From Chondrosia reniformis (taxonomy: Eukaryota > Porifera > Demospongiae > Chondrillida > Chondrillidae), in the NCBI GenBank assembly GCA_947172415.1, contig OX359189.1:9004501-9068500 (forward strand): a stretch of 64,000 nt of DNA. Reading direction: 5' to 3'. The notes beneath the pieces were generated by a model. The model worked only from the letters and a program-made list of their open reading frames with translations. It was not told the origin of the DNA and did no database searches. Positions within the stretch are counted from its first letter, which is position 1. Each line of letters begins with the position of its first letter. The translations under genes and the position numbers were made by a program. Shown here piece after piece: positions 43,895 through 56,545 of the stretch.

Positions 43895-46800
43895 ATGGCC
43901 CAAAATCAAGTTCCTGGGAGCAGCTATGCCTACCACTCTCCAGGCCACTCTCCAACTCAGGTACGTTCCTAAATGTAAGGTGAATGAATAGTGCTTATGA
44001 CAATGTGACCGTGTCTCGTTTGTTTGTGTGCGTCAGTTCAGAAGGTAACTGATAAAGATAACCAACTGAATTGAAGCCCCAGGATAGCTAGATCACCAGT
44101 GCTCTGCCACTGAGCTACAATTACCACAGCAATGCTCCCTATTTGTATTTTCATCTTAAATAAACAGTAAATTAACTCACTATCTACAACAAGAGACCTG
44201 AAGATTAGAGATTATCAGTTTATACACATTGTAGATACATTGCTACTGCCTCGCAAGAGAGCCTCGGAATACAGAACAGATATTTACTGCTCTTTAGTGT
44301 CCCAAACTTCCAGTTTCACTCTCAAATGTTTTAAAACTATACCTTTATATACTTGTTAAGTTTGAGGGTAGCGAGGGACCTGTGACAACGAGACTTGCCT
44401 CCAATTGAGGTTTTAGTGGCTGAAGGAGTGTTTACGTTGTTAGATCTACGTACATACGTACATACATATCTCTTTTAATCCAGAGGTATTATTGAGCAAC
44501 AGCAACATAAATTATTGATAATAGGACGTTTCAACCCGCAGGTCTTCATCATGTTTCCTCTGGATTAAATCATGATCGCAACAAACAACCCTTATCACTT
44601 CATACATATCTCTAAGATTACTTGAAGTCACTGACCTCTAGTCAATCCTACATACGTAACTGGGCTGTAGTTCCCTATGTGGATGAACGTAACTGTAAAA
44701 CTACGTATATGCAATAGTCATTGACTCAACAACTACTGGAAGATATGTACATATACGTATATTGCCCCCGCCAGCCAACGTGAGCCCTACAGAGGGTGAA
44801 ACAGCTGTCTGTAGTACTTTGATGGTTTTTCATCTTGAATGACTGTGCGGCCATCATTGGCTGTAATTTTAATAGGACTTTGAGCTCCCAGTCAAGATAA
44901 GCCAATTGTATTGGTGTATCTTTCAGTGATTATTCATCACTTTCCATCATGGCCTTTGTGTGCAGTATATTTAGTGTATTCATGTGACCCAGTGGAGAAG
45001 AAGAGAAGTAGAAGGAGAAAATATCCGCATCCAAAGCTCTGACTAGGCTTGTGTAGTTCCCTATAGACCTTTACTAAAAAGTACGTAGATGTAGCATATA
45101 TGAAAAATGGTGTGTTAGATTTGTCATGTAAAAGTATGTGAGCACTGTAAATAGTTGCTAGTGATCCCACAAGAGCCTTAGTATGTGGAGATGAGGTGTA
45201 GTGACTGGCAGTGTGGGAAATGCCAACAGATACCTGTCAAATTCTGCGGCCTCATACTGAAAGACATTCCATCAGTGACAGTATGTAGCCTTTGTGCGGC
45301 AATGGAGATATTGAGAATAGTTTTGATAATCAATCACTTGTCAGGCCAGCTTCCCAGACTCTTGATTAGTATTCTCTTCATCTCTCTTGTTTACTGCCCT
45401 TAACACATACATTCCACCTGATACAAAGTATGCATGTACAAACGTACGTACTTATTCGGTAATAGATTTGAGGATAGTATAAGCTTACGTGTATGTACAT
45501 ACGTGTATAGACAATCATTGTACATTTTTGAACTTATAAATATAATTGCTATACCTGTTTCTTGTACCAGTTTTCCTTTCTACTGGAACAAGGATATCTC
45601 TATCCTGTACATACGTATTTAAGCATTCTTTTTTAATGGTTCATCTTACAATGATTTTGACTATTTTCATATGTGAACAGTGAAATAATTTTTTCTCTTT
45701 TTTTTGTGTTTAGTCGTTATCACCTCAATCCTATGATGGAGATATGCCTAGCAACCAGCAAACTATGTTTAGCAACCAGCAGCCCCTCCCCCAACCGCAC
45801 ATTGGTACCAATCCTCATAAACCCCTAATTAGAAAGGTCTCCCGAGGCGGCCATCTTAGGCCCGACTATACCGGACACCAGAGAAGACCCTCAGATGATG
45901 CAACCAACATCCTACGTAAATTCTCAACAGGACCACTTGATCAGAATCAGCAGCCTCATTTCCCCCCCAGACAGAACACTGTCTCCTCTTCAGAGAACCT
46001 CCTTTATATCCAGCCGCAAGGCTCCCCGGGTGACTGGCTGTTCCCTCCCCCCCAGATGGACCTCCGCCAACACCACAGTGACACAATGCTGAACCAGATT
46101 GGACTGGAGAACAGCCTCGGCAGTGAGGTGTTCTCTCCCTATCACAGTCCTTATGGACCCTCTCCTCATACGTCTAATGAAGACATTACAGGTACACTGG
46201 ATCAGTCTTCTCTTCCTCTCTCTCTCTCTCTCTCACACACACATACGTACACCCATCTACTGATCCATGTTATGAATGTACATATATTGAAAATACCACT
46301 TCTACTTACATGAATACATGTAATTGAGTCGTTTTCAAATGATCATTTCACAATGAGAACCTTTTATTTTCATTGTCAACATTGAAGTGGCTTATACGTA
46401 CGTAAATATCCACTAATTATCACTCAATACCAAGTTGCATGTACATATAGTAATGTATTAGTCATTAGTCTAAGTGTGTCTATATTAAGTTGATTGTTTT
46501 TGAGCTATTTGTAACAAAATTCAAGGATTGGACATTTTGACCACTACATCTTCATCAGCAATAATTAGAACTTCAGGATTTAAACATTCAAATCTCTGTT
46601 TCTCAAATATATGTATACCTCCCTTTTCATTATGAACGTAACAAATGTTTTGTGCATATGTACGTACGTAGGTGCTGTTAGAAGTATGAGTCTCGGCAGT
46701 CATCCGGACATACATGCACAGATTATGGCTCACCAGGTATTCCACAGCATGCCTGCCCAACCTATCCCCCCAATCCAACAACCTCCTCAAGCTAGCTGCC

Positions 46801-46926
46801 TCAACAAGTCCTTTGACTCGGCCACAGCCACTCATAAGCCCTTGATGCAGAAGCAAGTACGTATAGACCAACCCCAGCTGATACCACAGATCAGCCTGAC
46901 CATCGAAGACCAGGACTATCCTGGAG
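43895..46926 (+). CDS. Ser/Gln/Pro-rich coding exons: CRTC-like regulator or long N-terminus of the ETS gene
   Basis: Three exons chain in phase: 43895-43960 (ATG at 43895), 45714-46191 and 46672-46926, about 266 residues, ending in phase 1. They are much richer in G and C than the flanks and keep a codon-like pattern. The product is rich in Gln, Pro and Ser with basophilic phosphorylation sites (IRKVSRGG, RRPSDD, LRKFSTG). The stretch LRQHHSDTMLNQ resembles the SIK/14-3-3 site of CRTC coactivators, but the CRTC N-terminal CREB-binding helix is not seen. Where the transcript goes next is unresolved. Phase 1 at 46926 fits the ETS exon at 56860, making this an alternative N-terminus. A second donor at 46857/46858 is phase 0 and would fit the candidate exons at 48449 or 52784. 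Confidence 0.55.
44060..44125 (-). mobile_element. tRNA-like SINE fragment
   Basis: On the minus strand the sequence contains TAGCTCAGTGGCAGAGCA, a good internal A-box, and about 30 bases on GGCTTCAATTCAG, a degraded B-box. The anticodon arm does not pair, so it is a tRNA-derived element or pseudogene rather than a working tRNA. Confidence 0.5.
44474..44569. repeat. 96-bp inverted-repeat element
   Basis: Thirteen-base inverted ends (tttaatccagagg and complement) bound a short non-coding interior. Possibly a small MITE or a regulatory hairpin. Confidence 0.4.
44980..45140. repeat. Dispersed repeat, family A
   Basis: Another copy of the element at 1220 and 18590, here in the intron between the first two coding exons of the Ser/Gln/Pro-rich gene. 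It shares 'cccagtggagaagaaga', 'ccaaagctctgactagg' and 'aaaatggtgtgttagat'. Confidence 0.5.
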
Positions 46927-47062
46927 GTAAGTGTTTGGGAAATTAGTCAGTGTAGTCATTTACGTAGTTTCCAAGTCTTGGATAATTGTTTTAAGGAATG
47001 TCCTTCTGTTACCATAGAAGTAACTATGTATGTGGTCGTCCCATACATTTGGGCTTTCTTAG

Positions 47063-47159
<97 letters not shown>

Positions 47160-48448
47160 TATAATAATGTTGTTGATGATGATGAACGATGATGATTTAT
47201 TTAAGTGTCACATGCAAAATAGAAGCACTGGGCCAGACTGGGTCCCTGTGTCACTAAATTAGAGGTTCAAAAGTTCTACGTAAATTATACAACCAGAAAC
47301 AAGACCTACCTACGTATAATACGTACGTAGTTGGAGCTACCTACCTATGTACGTAAATACGTGTTTTGGGGCTGCATTTAATGTCTCATTGCTATTACTA
47401 TTCAAAAATTAGTTAACGCTAAGATGCACTTAAAATATGGTACTTAAATATATGTAGCTACGTACATACTGCAGTTGATTGAGTGTACAATTATATTAGG
47501 GCTGGTTCTGTCTAATAATATTCCAGTGATTATCAATGTATTGACATATTTAGTGAGATACTATGTGGTAGTATTTATGTATTTCAATTACTGTACCAGA
47601 TTATCTCATTGATTTGGTATAATTATCCATTATGGTTAAATTCATTTTATTTGCTTAGTAGCATGTACAATAGTAGCTGTAATTCCCCCATCTTCATATG
47701 GCCAGAGAAGCCCTGTAATGGTTGTGGTTTTGGGCATCATATTACCAGTTTATTGATTGTGTGGGGGTTATAATTGAAAATTGTAAAAAGGAGTTTCACT
47801 CTATGTTGACCAGTATGAAGTAACTTTTAGCTTCCTATAACATAATCGCCACAAAGTAGTAGCAAGGCCCTTAGATCAGACTAGATGGGTCTTACCATGT
47901 GTCTAATTTTGTATGCTTTGAAAGTGGCTGTTTATGGTAGCATGTACGTATGTAATTACATGTACGTATATTATATCACAAAGTCCATCAAATTTTAGTA
48001 CACATGTAACGTGGTTAAATTTTATAACTCATTTCCTCAATTAATCTAATTAAAGGGTTAACCTCCTTAGACAGTGATCCCAATGAGGTTTCTGTGTTCT
48101 CTTTCCTGTGATAAACAGTCTGGCCAGAGAGACTCTGTAAGAAAATGTTTTTATGATACTCTCATGAGTCCATTCATGATTAGCTGGGACTTCCCCATGA
48201 TGTAATCCACCTTGTGATGCAATAATAATGATTGTTTTGTCTTAAAGTTCCAAGTACACCTAATGGAGCTCTTAGTAAATGATTGGTTAAATACATACCT
48301 ACGTATGTCATGTAAGCATGCTAATATATGTACGTATGTATGTATATAAATTTGACTGTTTAAAATCTTATTTGAAACTTGATTTTGGTGTTTGGTGAAA
48401 CTTAGTGTGTTTTATTGCAATTACTTTGTTGTTGACATGGTGTGTGTA
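46927..48448. other. Intronic or intergenic, with a long (AAT)n run
   Basis: Apart from the microsatellite at 47066-47157, no exon is recognised. Confidence 0.4.
47066..47157. repeat. (AAT)n microsatellite
   Basis: About 30 uninterrupted aat units. The polyasparagine frame over it is not a gene. Confidence 0.98.
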
Positions 48449-48568
48449 GGAGGAAGCCATCTTGGATTTGACCACACTTGACCAGAATCCTCACAACCTA
48501 GACTTGACCCCCTTTTTCACATTACATTATGGGGGATTACTATCCACTTCTCCTTCCTTTGATGCCTA
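48449..48568 (+). CDS. Candidate terminal exon, acidic/hydrophobic
   Basis: After a GTGTGTGTAG acceptor an open phase-0 frame encodes EEAILDLTTLDQNPHNLDL and continues to a TAA at 48566-48568. The leucine/aspartate pattern resembles a transactivation segment. It would join only to a phase-0 donor such as 46857. There is no independent evidence of transcription. Confidence 0.3.
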
Positions 48569-50304
48569 AGGTCTTCAGTCTATAATATGACCACTGATGA
48601 ATCCCTTGGTATGCCAATTGCAGAGCATTAACCACAAGGGAAGGTTGAAAGTGTTTTTCAGACCAGCTTTTTATAATTTAAATTAGTTAATGATTAAGTC
48701 ACAGGCATTAGGGTGTGAAATATTATTAATTTATTGACATATTAAGAATGTGTGTGTTTGCTGTTACCTTTCTGTAATAATATGGTGGCTGTACCATTAT
48801 ATAATCTCATTCCAGTTTTAATTCTCTCATATATCTTAAAGACTGTTATTGTTGTTATTATGTAATATTTACCCTGGGTAATCCAAATGCTAATTGAAAT
48901 GAATTTTCATGAGAGTTCAATATTACACAGAAAAGGAAAATAGCATTAGACATATATACACACAAAAAGTAAAAATAACATACAAATTACTGAAAGTCTG
49001 TTTATTCTGAATGAACTTTAGTAATAATCTTGAGTGTTATAAGGAATATAGAAAGAAATATACAGACTAACTCAATTGAGAAACTCTTATTAACCAAATT
49101 TATGCATGCATGTGTTATATTTACATGGCTCCCGAGAAGTAGCCTGATGGCTAAGTGGAGTATCCAGTATAATAATGATTGAGTAATGAGTACATAATCA
49201 TATTTGAGTGTGTATATGGATTATCTAAGATGCTGTTTTTAAATAAACACACAAATGTAACAAAAAGTGATTGCCCATAACTGATACATGGAATTCCCTC
49301 TCCTCTACAAGAGGTGTGGATGTCACATCTGTGTTTACTTAGATACGTACGTAGGCATGTTGCAAAAACGTAGATGAAGTACCAGTTACAAGAAAATTAC
49401 TTTTTGTGTATCTCAGTTTGTTCTTATCTCTTTATGGGACCCCAAGCTGTGTTAGCAGGTACCAGAGGAGGAGATTATAAACTTGATTGACTAACAGATA
49501 GCACTTAAGGTAGCTGTCTTGGTGGAGTTAGAAGAATGCTGTAATCTTTGGGCAGGTGATAACTAGCCAATCTATTTTACATTTTATTATACTGAGACAG
49601 TGTTATATGGATAATCTGAAGCCCTACTCAAGTGCCAGCCATACCTTTAGGGTTTGGGGGGTAAAATCCCTAGTACTTGCAACTAATTGGATTCCAGTTT
49701 GAATCTGTTGGATGTCCTTGAGAGTCTTCAGTTGTCATGATGGATGCATCTATACTAGGGGATTTCTTTTGGAGTATATATGTACCTGTGTGTACATTCA
49801 ACTGCCCATTATCACATTTGTAATATCAACTCCTCCCAATTTCCCCGTCTCTGAATTTGAACAGTTTGTATACAGTAAGTATGATTGATTGTTTGGAATG
49901 AAAACAAAGTATGCCTTACATGACTCTTGTTTTGATTGGTAAATTGGAACACTATGCAGTGCATGTGAGTGGGGGGAGTGGGTGTGTGAGGGGTGTGGCC
50001 AAGCGGTATTCTCCAGTATATACACCTATACATACTTACATGTAGGTACATACTTCAGAAATACAGTATGTATGTAGGTGCAAATGTAGTATCTACTGAT
50101 TGGTAGGTGATTAAATAAATCTTATTATATTTACACCTCTTAACTACATATACACTGTATTTAATTGGAAGAATGCCAGTCTGCATTAAGCAATGTCTTT
50201 TGTTGTTGTGGCTTTGATCAGGGGTTGTGTAAGTAATATGGTATCATCATTGCCACCATCATCAGTTCAAAATATTCTTAAAAAGGTTAAAAATTAGGAG
50301 CTAG
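48569..50304. other. Non-coding, nothing firmly recognised
   Basis: AT-rich sequence with no convincing exon. A weak tRNA A-box-like string near 49145 was judged insufficient. Confidence 0.4.
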
Positions 50305-50620
50305 TCCTGACTGGTCAATCCTTAAAGGCCACAGGATTGGTCAATCTTTAAAGGCCACCGGATTGGTCAATCTTTAAAGTCCACAGGATTGGTCAATCTT
50401 TAAAATCCACAGGATTGGTCAGTCTTTAAAGTCCACAGGATTGGTCAGTCTTTAAAGTCCACAGGATTGGTCAATCTTTAAAGTCCACAGGATTGGTCAG
50501 TCTTTAAAGTCCATAGGATTGGTCAATCTTTAAAGTCCACAGGATTGGTCAATCTCTAAAGGCTACAGGATTGGTCGATCTCTAAAGGCTACAGGATTGG
50601 TCAGTCTTTAAAGTCCACCA
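50305..50620. repeat. 26-bp minisatellite
   Basis: About 12 units around ccacaggattggtcaatctt with taaagt; 'ggattggtca' recurs throughout. ATTGG inside each unit is a CCAAT-box complement, probably by chance. Confidence 0.95.
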
Positions 50621-52112
50621 GATTTCCTATAAAGTTTGGTAACATACAGTTAATCCTCTTCCTTCCATCTTCCTAATTCTCATTAGCTCTCTCTGCCTTT
50701 CCATTCATGTGAGAATGACCCATCTCATTCGCCGTCAGACTTTCACTCTTCACTCCATTTTAGGAAATCTATTCTTTAAGAATCCCAAACTTTACCTACA
50801 TAATATTGTTGAATAAATTTAGTATTTACAAAATTTTGCTTCCTTATAAGGTAATCCATTGACCATCATTACTGATCTTTCCTAGCCAGTGATTTGTACT
50901 TTGAAATCACTGTTACTAGCCAATTGCAAGCCATACAGTTAAAGTCTTTTTTAGATTTCCTACAATTATAATATGTATAGAAGTTTTAAAATGTTTTTGT
51001 CATAAAGAACCTTTTATTTTAGATTATTTAGCTCACCGGGTGCATAGTTTGTTTTAGGGTATTCTCCTCAGTACTCTAAGCTGGTTGTATATATCTTACA
51101 TGTTTATCTAGAAGTTTCCAACACTTTAACCAATTTTTAAATTCTACATTCTGCATTTTTGATGAAAAATGAAATAATACATATGTGTACACATGTGTAT
51201 ACCAGACCTCAATTAAGCTAGAAAATTCTACTCCATTTCAGCTTGGGCTCCAAGTTATACTAGGTTATAACTTTCTCTCTAATGTGCTATCTACGTATTT
51301 TGTACGTATTTGGTATCATTTTAGATACAACTCGTAAATGTTAGTTTTGTTATTTTGTTCTTAGAGAAAGAGGTTCTTGTTTAAAAACTAATTATCTCTA
51401 TAAGAGGGCCCGCTATGTACATTTTATACATAGAAAGGAGCCAAGTATAGAAGCTGGGTCAAATAGATATACGTAGTCATGGTCAAATATCTGGGAATGA
51501 AAAGGAGGCCAAGGGCCTTAGTTGGACAGCTCTACATTCCTTGTATAATGTATGTATGCACTGGGTAAACTGTATCATTTACTATTACCACACTACCACA
51601 TTAAAAGTAAAATCTTTGTTAATAGTTGAGGCATGGTACGTAGCTACCCATAAAATGTATTTTAATATATACACTGCCCACCAATTACCTGCACCAACCC
51701 TACTACAGTTGGTAAGTTTTCTTATTACACTTCCCAAATAACTATTGGCTTCTTAAACTAAATCATTGCGTAGTGTTGCTAGTTTCCAATCATAATATGT
51801 GTATCCAGTTGCACATGTGAATGACTCTTCCCCAAACATTGAAAGTACCGCAAGTTTGGAATGCCTAGCACAAGTTATTCTTTTTATACGTATGTGCATA
51901 GTGAACATGATCTATATACATTTTCTAAAATGTGACAGATTCTTTATTGAGGAGTGGCACATAAATGAAATTACATGCAGTATACCAATTCTTGTGGCTT
52001 CCATTTGCTTTTATGGACATTGATGTACACCTGTGATCCTTTTAAGTGATAGCACTGCCCGAAGCAACAGTACAGCCTTCTGTGATGGACACTTGGTTGT
52101 AGTTTCCATGTC
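50621..52112. other. Non-coding, nothing firmly recognised
   Basis: No exon with good splice signals and coding bias was identified. An open stretch near 51813-51890 was considered too weak. Confidence 0.4.
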
Positions 52113-52687
52113 CGTGTTGCTAAGGCACTCTACTGTGTGCCCGTGTTGCTATGGCACTCTACTGTGTGCCCGTGTTGCTATGGCACTCTACTGTGTGCCC
52201 GTGTTGCTATGGCACTCTACTGTGTGCCCGTGTTGCTAAGGCACTCTACTGTGTGCCCGTGTTGCTATGGCACTCTACTGTGTGTCCGTGTTGCTATGGC
52301 ACTCTACTGTGTGCCCGTGTTGCTATGGCATTCTACTGTGTGCCCATGTTGCTATGGCATTCTACTGTGTGCCTGTGTTGCTATGGCACTCTACTGTGTG
52401 CCCGTGTTGCTAAGGCACTCTACTGTGTGCCCGTGTTGCTATGGCATTCTACTGTGTGCCTGTGTTGCTATGGCACTCTACTGTGTGCCCGTGTTGCTAT
52501 GGCATTCTACTGTGTGCCTGTGTTGCTAAGGCACTCTACTGTGTGCCTGTGTTGCTATGGCATTCTACTGTGTGCCCGTGTTGCTATGGCATTCTACTGT
52601 GTGCCTGTGTTGCTATGGCATTCTACTGTGTGCCTGTGTTGCTATGGCATTCTACTGTGTGCCCGTGTTGCTATGGCACTCTACTGT
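52113..52687. repeat. 29-bp minisatellite
   Basis: About 20 units of tgttgctatggcactctact plus gtgtgcccg, with cattc/cactc and cccg/cctg variants interleaved in a non-random order. Long cysteine-rich frames here are artefacts of the repeat. Confidence 0.95.
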
Positions 52688-52783
52688 AGTTTACTGTTGC
52701 TAAGGTTGATGAAAATGGCTTCTGTGTGTCCTCTGTTGTTTCTTTATGTGATAGTTTGATAAACTGCTCTTTTGTTGTGCAAC

Positions 52784-52857
52784 AGTTTGATGTACCGGAT
52801 TTAGATTGGTTGGAAAGTGTTGACTTGCTTGACACTCTTCACAACATGTCTCTATAA
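52784..52857 (+). CDS. Candidate terminal exon with activation-domain-like peptide
   Basis: A good acceptor (tgttgtgcaacag) precedes a frame encoding FDVPDLDWLESVDLLDTLHN and ending in TAA. The acidic/aromatic/leucine pattern is that of a short transactivation domain. It needs a phase-0 upstream exon. It could be the true last exon of the Ser/Gln/Pro-rich gene, in which case that gene is separate from the ETS gene. Confidence 0.45.
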
Positions 52858-55800
52858 GGGTTCTCTATATGCATAAGTAAACACATCCTCTATTCCAGCC
52901 CAAATAGGGCAGACTGAACACTGAAAGTGTACCATTTCTTGGTTTTCAATATGGAAGATTTGTATCTGTCCTGGGAAGCCGAATACAAGTGGTTACTTCA
53001 TTGCTAATCATCTTTCAGCTCTTCCTTGTGCTAGTACAGTTGGGCAAGCGTCCCGCTCAAAGGCCTGATTGTATAGCCAGTGCCTTGTGATAAGACCGAT
53101 GTGTTGAGTGAATCGTCTGAACACTCTTTGCTTGTCCAAGACTCTATGTAGATATCCCCAAAAAGAATATAAGTATGTACCTACCTATTAGGGTTATAAG
53201 TACATAATTGTAATTGTTATTTGGAATGAGGAAAAATTCTCCTTATCCTTCTCCACCGAGCCAAAGACGGTTTTCCTGGAATTTCTCTCTTGATCAGCGA
53301 TTCTAGGAATCTTTTTGTTCTTCAAAAAGTGCAAATGGAATGTCTTTGTCTTTGTTGTAGAGAGTTAGTGACGCTAGGTTCTGCTTGGCATGTGTTGTTT
53401 GGTCATCTTTCAAAGTATGAACTCTTTGAAATGGAGAAATTAGAGCAAATAGTGTGTACATACAGCCGTCCCTATGTACATGTCTATTAGCTGAGTGGAC
53501 TAAATGTCATTTAGACAACACTTGTGTATTTTGAACCTTTTCAGTTAGCAATAAGCACACACAGCTTGTCAATTTTGAAATGACTTTCAACTTCGTCACT
53601 CACTCTACTGTGCCATCTCTCCTGCTAATTGCTTGTGCTAATCTGGTTTGCAGCAGAAAGGTTTACAATGTTGATGTGTGGTACGCCCCTAACTGGGTTA
53701 GTGGGTCTTGATGGATTGCATAAAGGTTATTAGTTTATTGATTGAGACTTTTGGTAAAGAAACTGAATTATAAACACTAGATTGTTTTCAAATTTTCTGT
53801 ATGTTTTACTAAATATGTGTGTTTGTTACTTATATAAACAAAATTAGTCCATAAAGAACTGAAAGATGCAATTTCTGTGTCTTTTAGACATTGTCAAGCA
53901 GTCTTTAGCAGTCTTAGAAGAAGCAGTCCTTATAGATATGTAATTAGTCTATATGTGCCCGATTAATCTTCATATACCACAGTTGCGTACATTGTGTATA
54001 TAGCATTGCAAATTAATAAAGTTAAAAAATATCCATTTTTCCTACAACTCTTTTACACATCTTTCACAATCAAGTGTTGCAAAAAAGACATGATTTTTAG
54101 TCTGTGCGGCCATGTATTTACTCTGTATATTTTCAGGCCAGGTGTAATTTCACACCAGATGTCCTGGGGTTGCTGTACTTTTGGTCGAAGGGAATGTGTG
54201 TATTCCAGTCTTTAGTTACTTGACAGGATCCGGTTTCCATGTTGTCACATCTGGCTATGTGCCCTGGGATCTTATAGTGTAGAATGTTGCTCTCCTTGTG
54301 GTTCACTTGTAGAGCAAACATATTTCAAATGTGTAAACATGTTTCTCTGAAGTGTGTTTTACGCTGCACCTTGTTTAGGCACAATTTAACTATCTATTTC
54401 CAAGTCCTATTCCTTTTCAAATTTTCCTCTCTTCATCCAGTTGTATGGATGAAGGGACTGTATAGGAAATCTTACTTGATAGTATACGTACATAGGAAGC
54501 GAATGTATTCACTTCCTAGTTATGTTAAGGTGTGTCATAACTGGTTATCCTCATAGTCAGGCAAAGCCATGACTGGAATGTGCCTCTCTTCCTTGTTCTA
54601 ATCCCAGTTATGTCCTGTTTGTCTATTAACACTGATTGTGTTGCTAAATATGGAACAAAATGCTTCTCCACTTGCTACATAGTTAGGGGCTGTAGAACTC
54701 CATATTGAGGTATTTCCTGTTAGTGTGACTGCCAGTAAGCTGAACCTGTCTCTGTGAATGTATATATGCTATTTTTAGATCCTTCTACGTAAACTATACA
54801 ATAGATACATGGGAAAGCTTTCTAGCTAAATATAGCTAAAGCAATCAGGCGTACAAGGAGTTTCATTTTCAATCCATACCCTTCTCCGAATGTTAGTGTA
54901 CTGTTAAAAGAGTTGTGCATAGAACTACGTACTTATATAGGTGATGGGAAATATTAGATGATTCTTTATTGTGTTGCATAATGAACAGATGTTTTCCGAT
55001 GTGGCCAAGTCAATCCATGAATGGTAACAAGTTGGGTTCCTTGACCTGAAAAAGATGCGTAGTCTGTAAACACTATGCTTTCGTGTAGCTTGAGACATTG
55101 CCCTACTGCCTGTTGTAAAGCTACACACCAATGAAGGTAGAATAGGGAAAATGGACAAATCATTGAAGTCGGGTAAATATAACAGAAAGTCCTTGCTTAA
55201 GGAATTAATACATTTGAACTACTTTTTAATGAAATGTGTTCAATAAAGTTTAGTTTTATAACATTAATGTCTTACAGTGCATTTAATGCTTCGAAACATG
55301 TTTATGAGTGAGTTCTCTCTGTAACCATGGCATAGTAGATTGAGTAAGAAGGTCAATTTGAAACCTTGCTGAAAATCTGTTTGTTAGCTGTAATTTGACA
55401 TTGTGTGTGTTAATTGTTCAATTATATTACTGAAAGGGCCCATTTGAGAAACACTTTTATTATTGACTGCAACACCATTTCCACCAATGACTGTGTACTT
55501 GTGGGTTCAATTACTCCCTTTACATGAAAATTAAGTTTAGATTCTCTGAATACGCATAATGTGATCAAATGCTGGTAGGGATTCTGTGAGTATTGGAAGG
55601 TGGTGGGAGTACAGAACTGTGGTAAGACGCTTTGGTTATGCTGTTAGGATTCTTAGCTACTTCTACTACTTCATTAATACCCTTGAAAACATGACAGCCT
55701 GCTGAAGCCAATGAGGAACTACCAACAATTGGATTATTGTTTAAATACAATTTAGTAAACTGTACCATCATCCTTAACAATATCACCTCAGAAGACCTGC

Positions 55801-56545
55801 TTTAAACTAAGTACAGATAGGAGTCTACTTCCTGTTCATAATCCTGTCAGTCCATTTTGAAAGAAATCCTACATTTTTTCCTATTTGTCATTGGTTGTGT
55901 TTTTAAAATCTTATTTGGAATATACGTATGTATGAGTAGCGGATTGACCTTTTAAGGTGATCTTCTCTTAGCAATACTACGTAGATTAAGAAACTTCATC
56001 AAGTCGTGTTACTTAAACTATACATTGTAAAATTGTATTTGTATTTTTATACCTACCTACCTATGTTATAGAAATTTTTAAACCAATGTATTCAGTTTGG
56101 AATGGTTTAACAGCTACAATTTGACCATTCTTGAGATGATTTTAAAATAGATTTAAGTGTTTTGTTTAATACCTAAGGCCTGTGGTTGATTTTATACTAC
56201 TTCTGTTACCCATTAAACAGTTCAAATATTAAAATACAATAATTAATAAATTCTTAGGTCATTGTCGGTTGCGCAATATCCTGAGTTACTTCCTGTCTGA
56301 TTCCCTTATATGGTGGCCTTATGATCATAGAATGTAATTATGCATATTTGAGGTAAGGTAACACCCAAAGAGTATAGACTGTTAGTGACCCAATTTCCTT
56401 TTCAGAAGCACTATATGTGTGTCAAAATATTAGACTTTCCTGATAAATAGGCCAGCTAGGGCCTTTTTACAGTGTTAGCGTCTTTTTCAGGTTAAAACTT
56501 TAGTTTTATTTCTACTACTTCTATTTGCTGTTAAAGTTGACATTG
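52858..56545. other. Long non-coding interval before the ETS exons
   Basis: No coding exon was identified. It may be an intron of the ETS transcript or intergenic. An acceptor at about 56536 just before the ETS start codon implies at least one upstream non-coding exon. Confidence 0.4.

Noticed and set aside
44060-44125. Functional tRNA gene on the minus strand
   Set aside because: A- and B-boxes are present but the anticodon stem does not pair, so it was called a tRNA-like SINE fragment.
46978-47262. Polyasparagine reading frame
   Set aside because: It is the (AAT)n microsatellite read in one frame.
49140-49720. Second tRNA-derived SINE (TGGCTAAGTGGAG ... AGTTTGAATC)
   Set aside because: The A-box-like and B-box-like strings are more than 500 bp apart.
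51799-51900. Candidate exon encoding VAHVNDSSPNIESTASLECL
   Set aside because: There is no GT donor at the end of the open stretch and no phase-compatible partner.
52033-52759. Cysteine-rich open frames over the 29-bp repeat
   Set aside because: Same reason: overlapping frames in a tandem repeat with no other gene feature.
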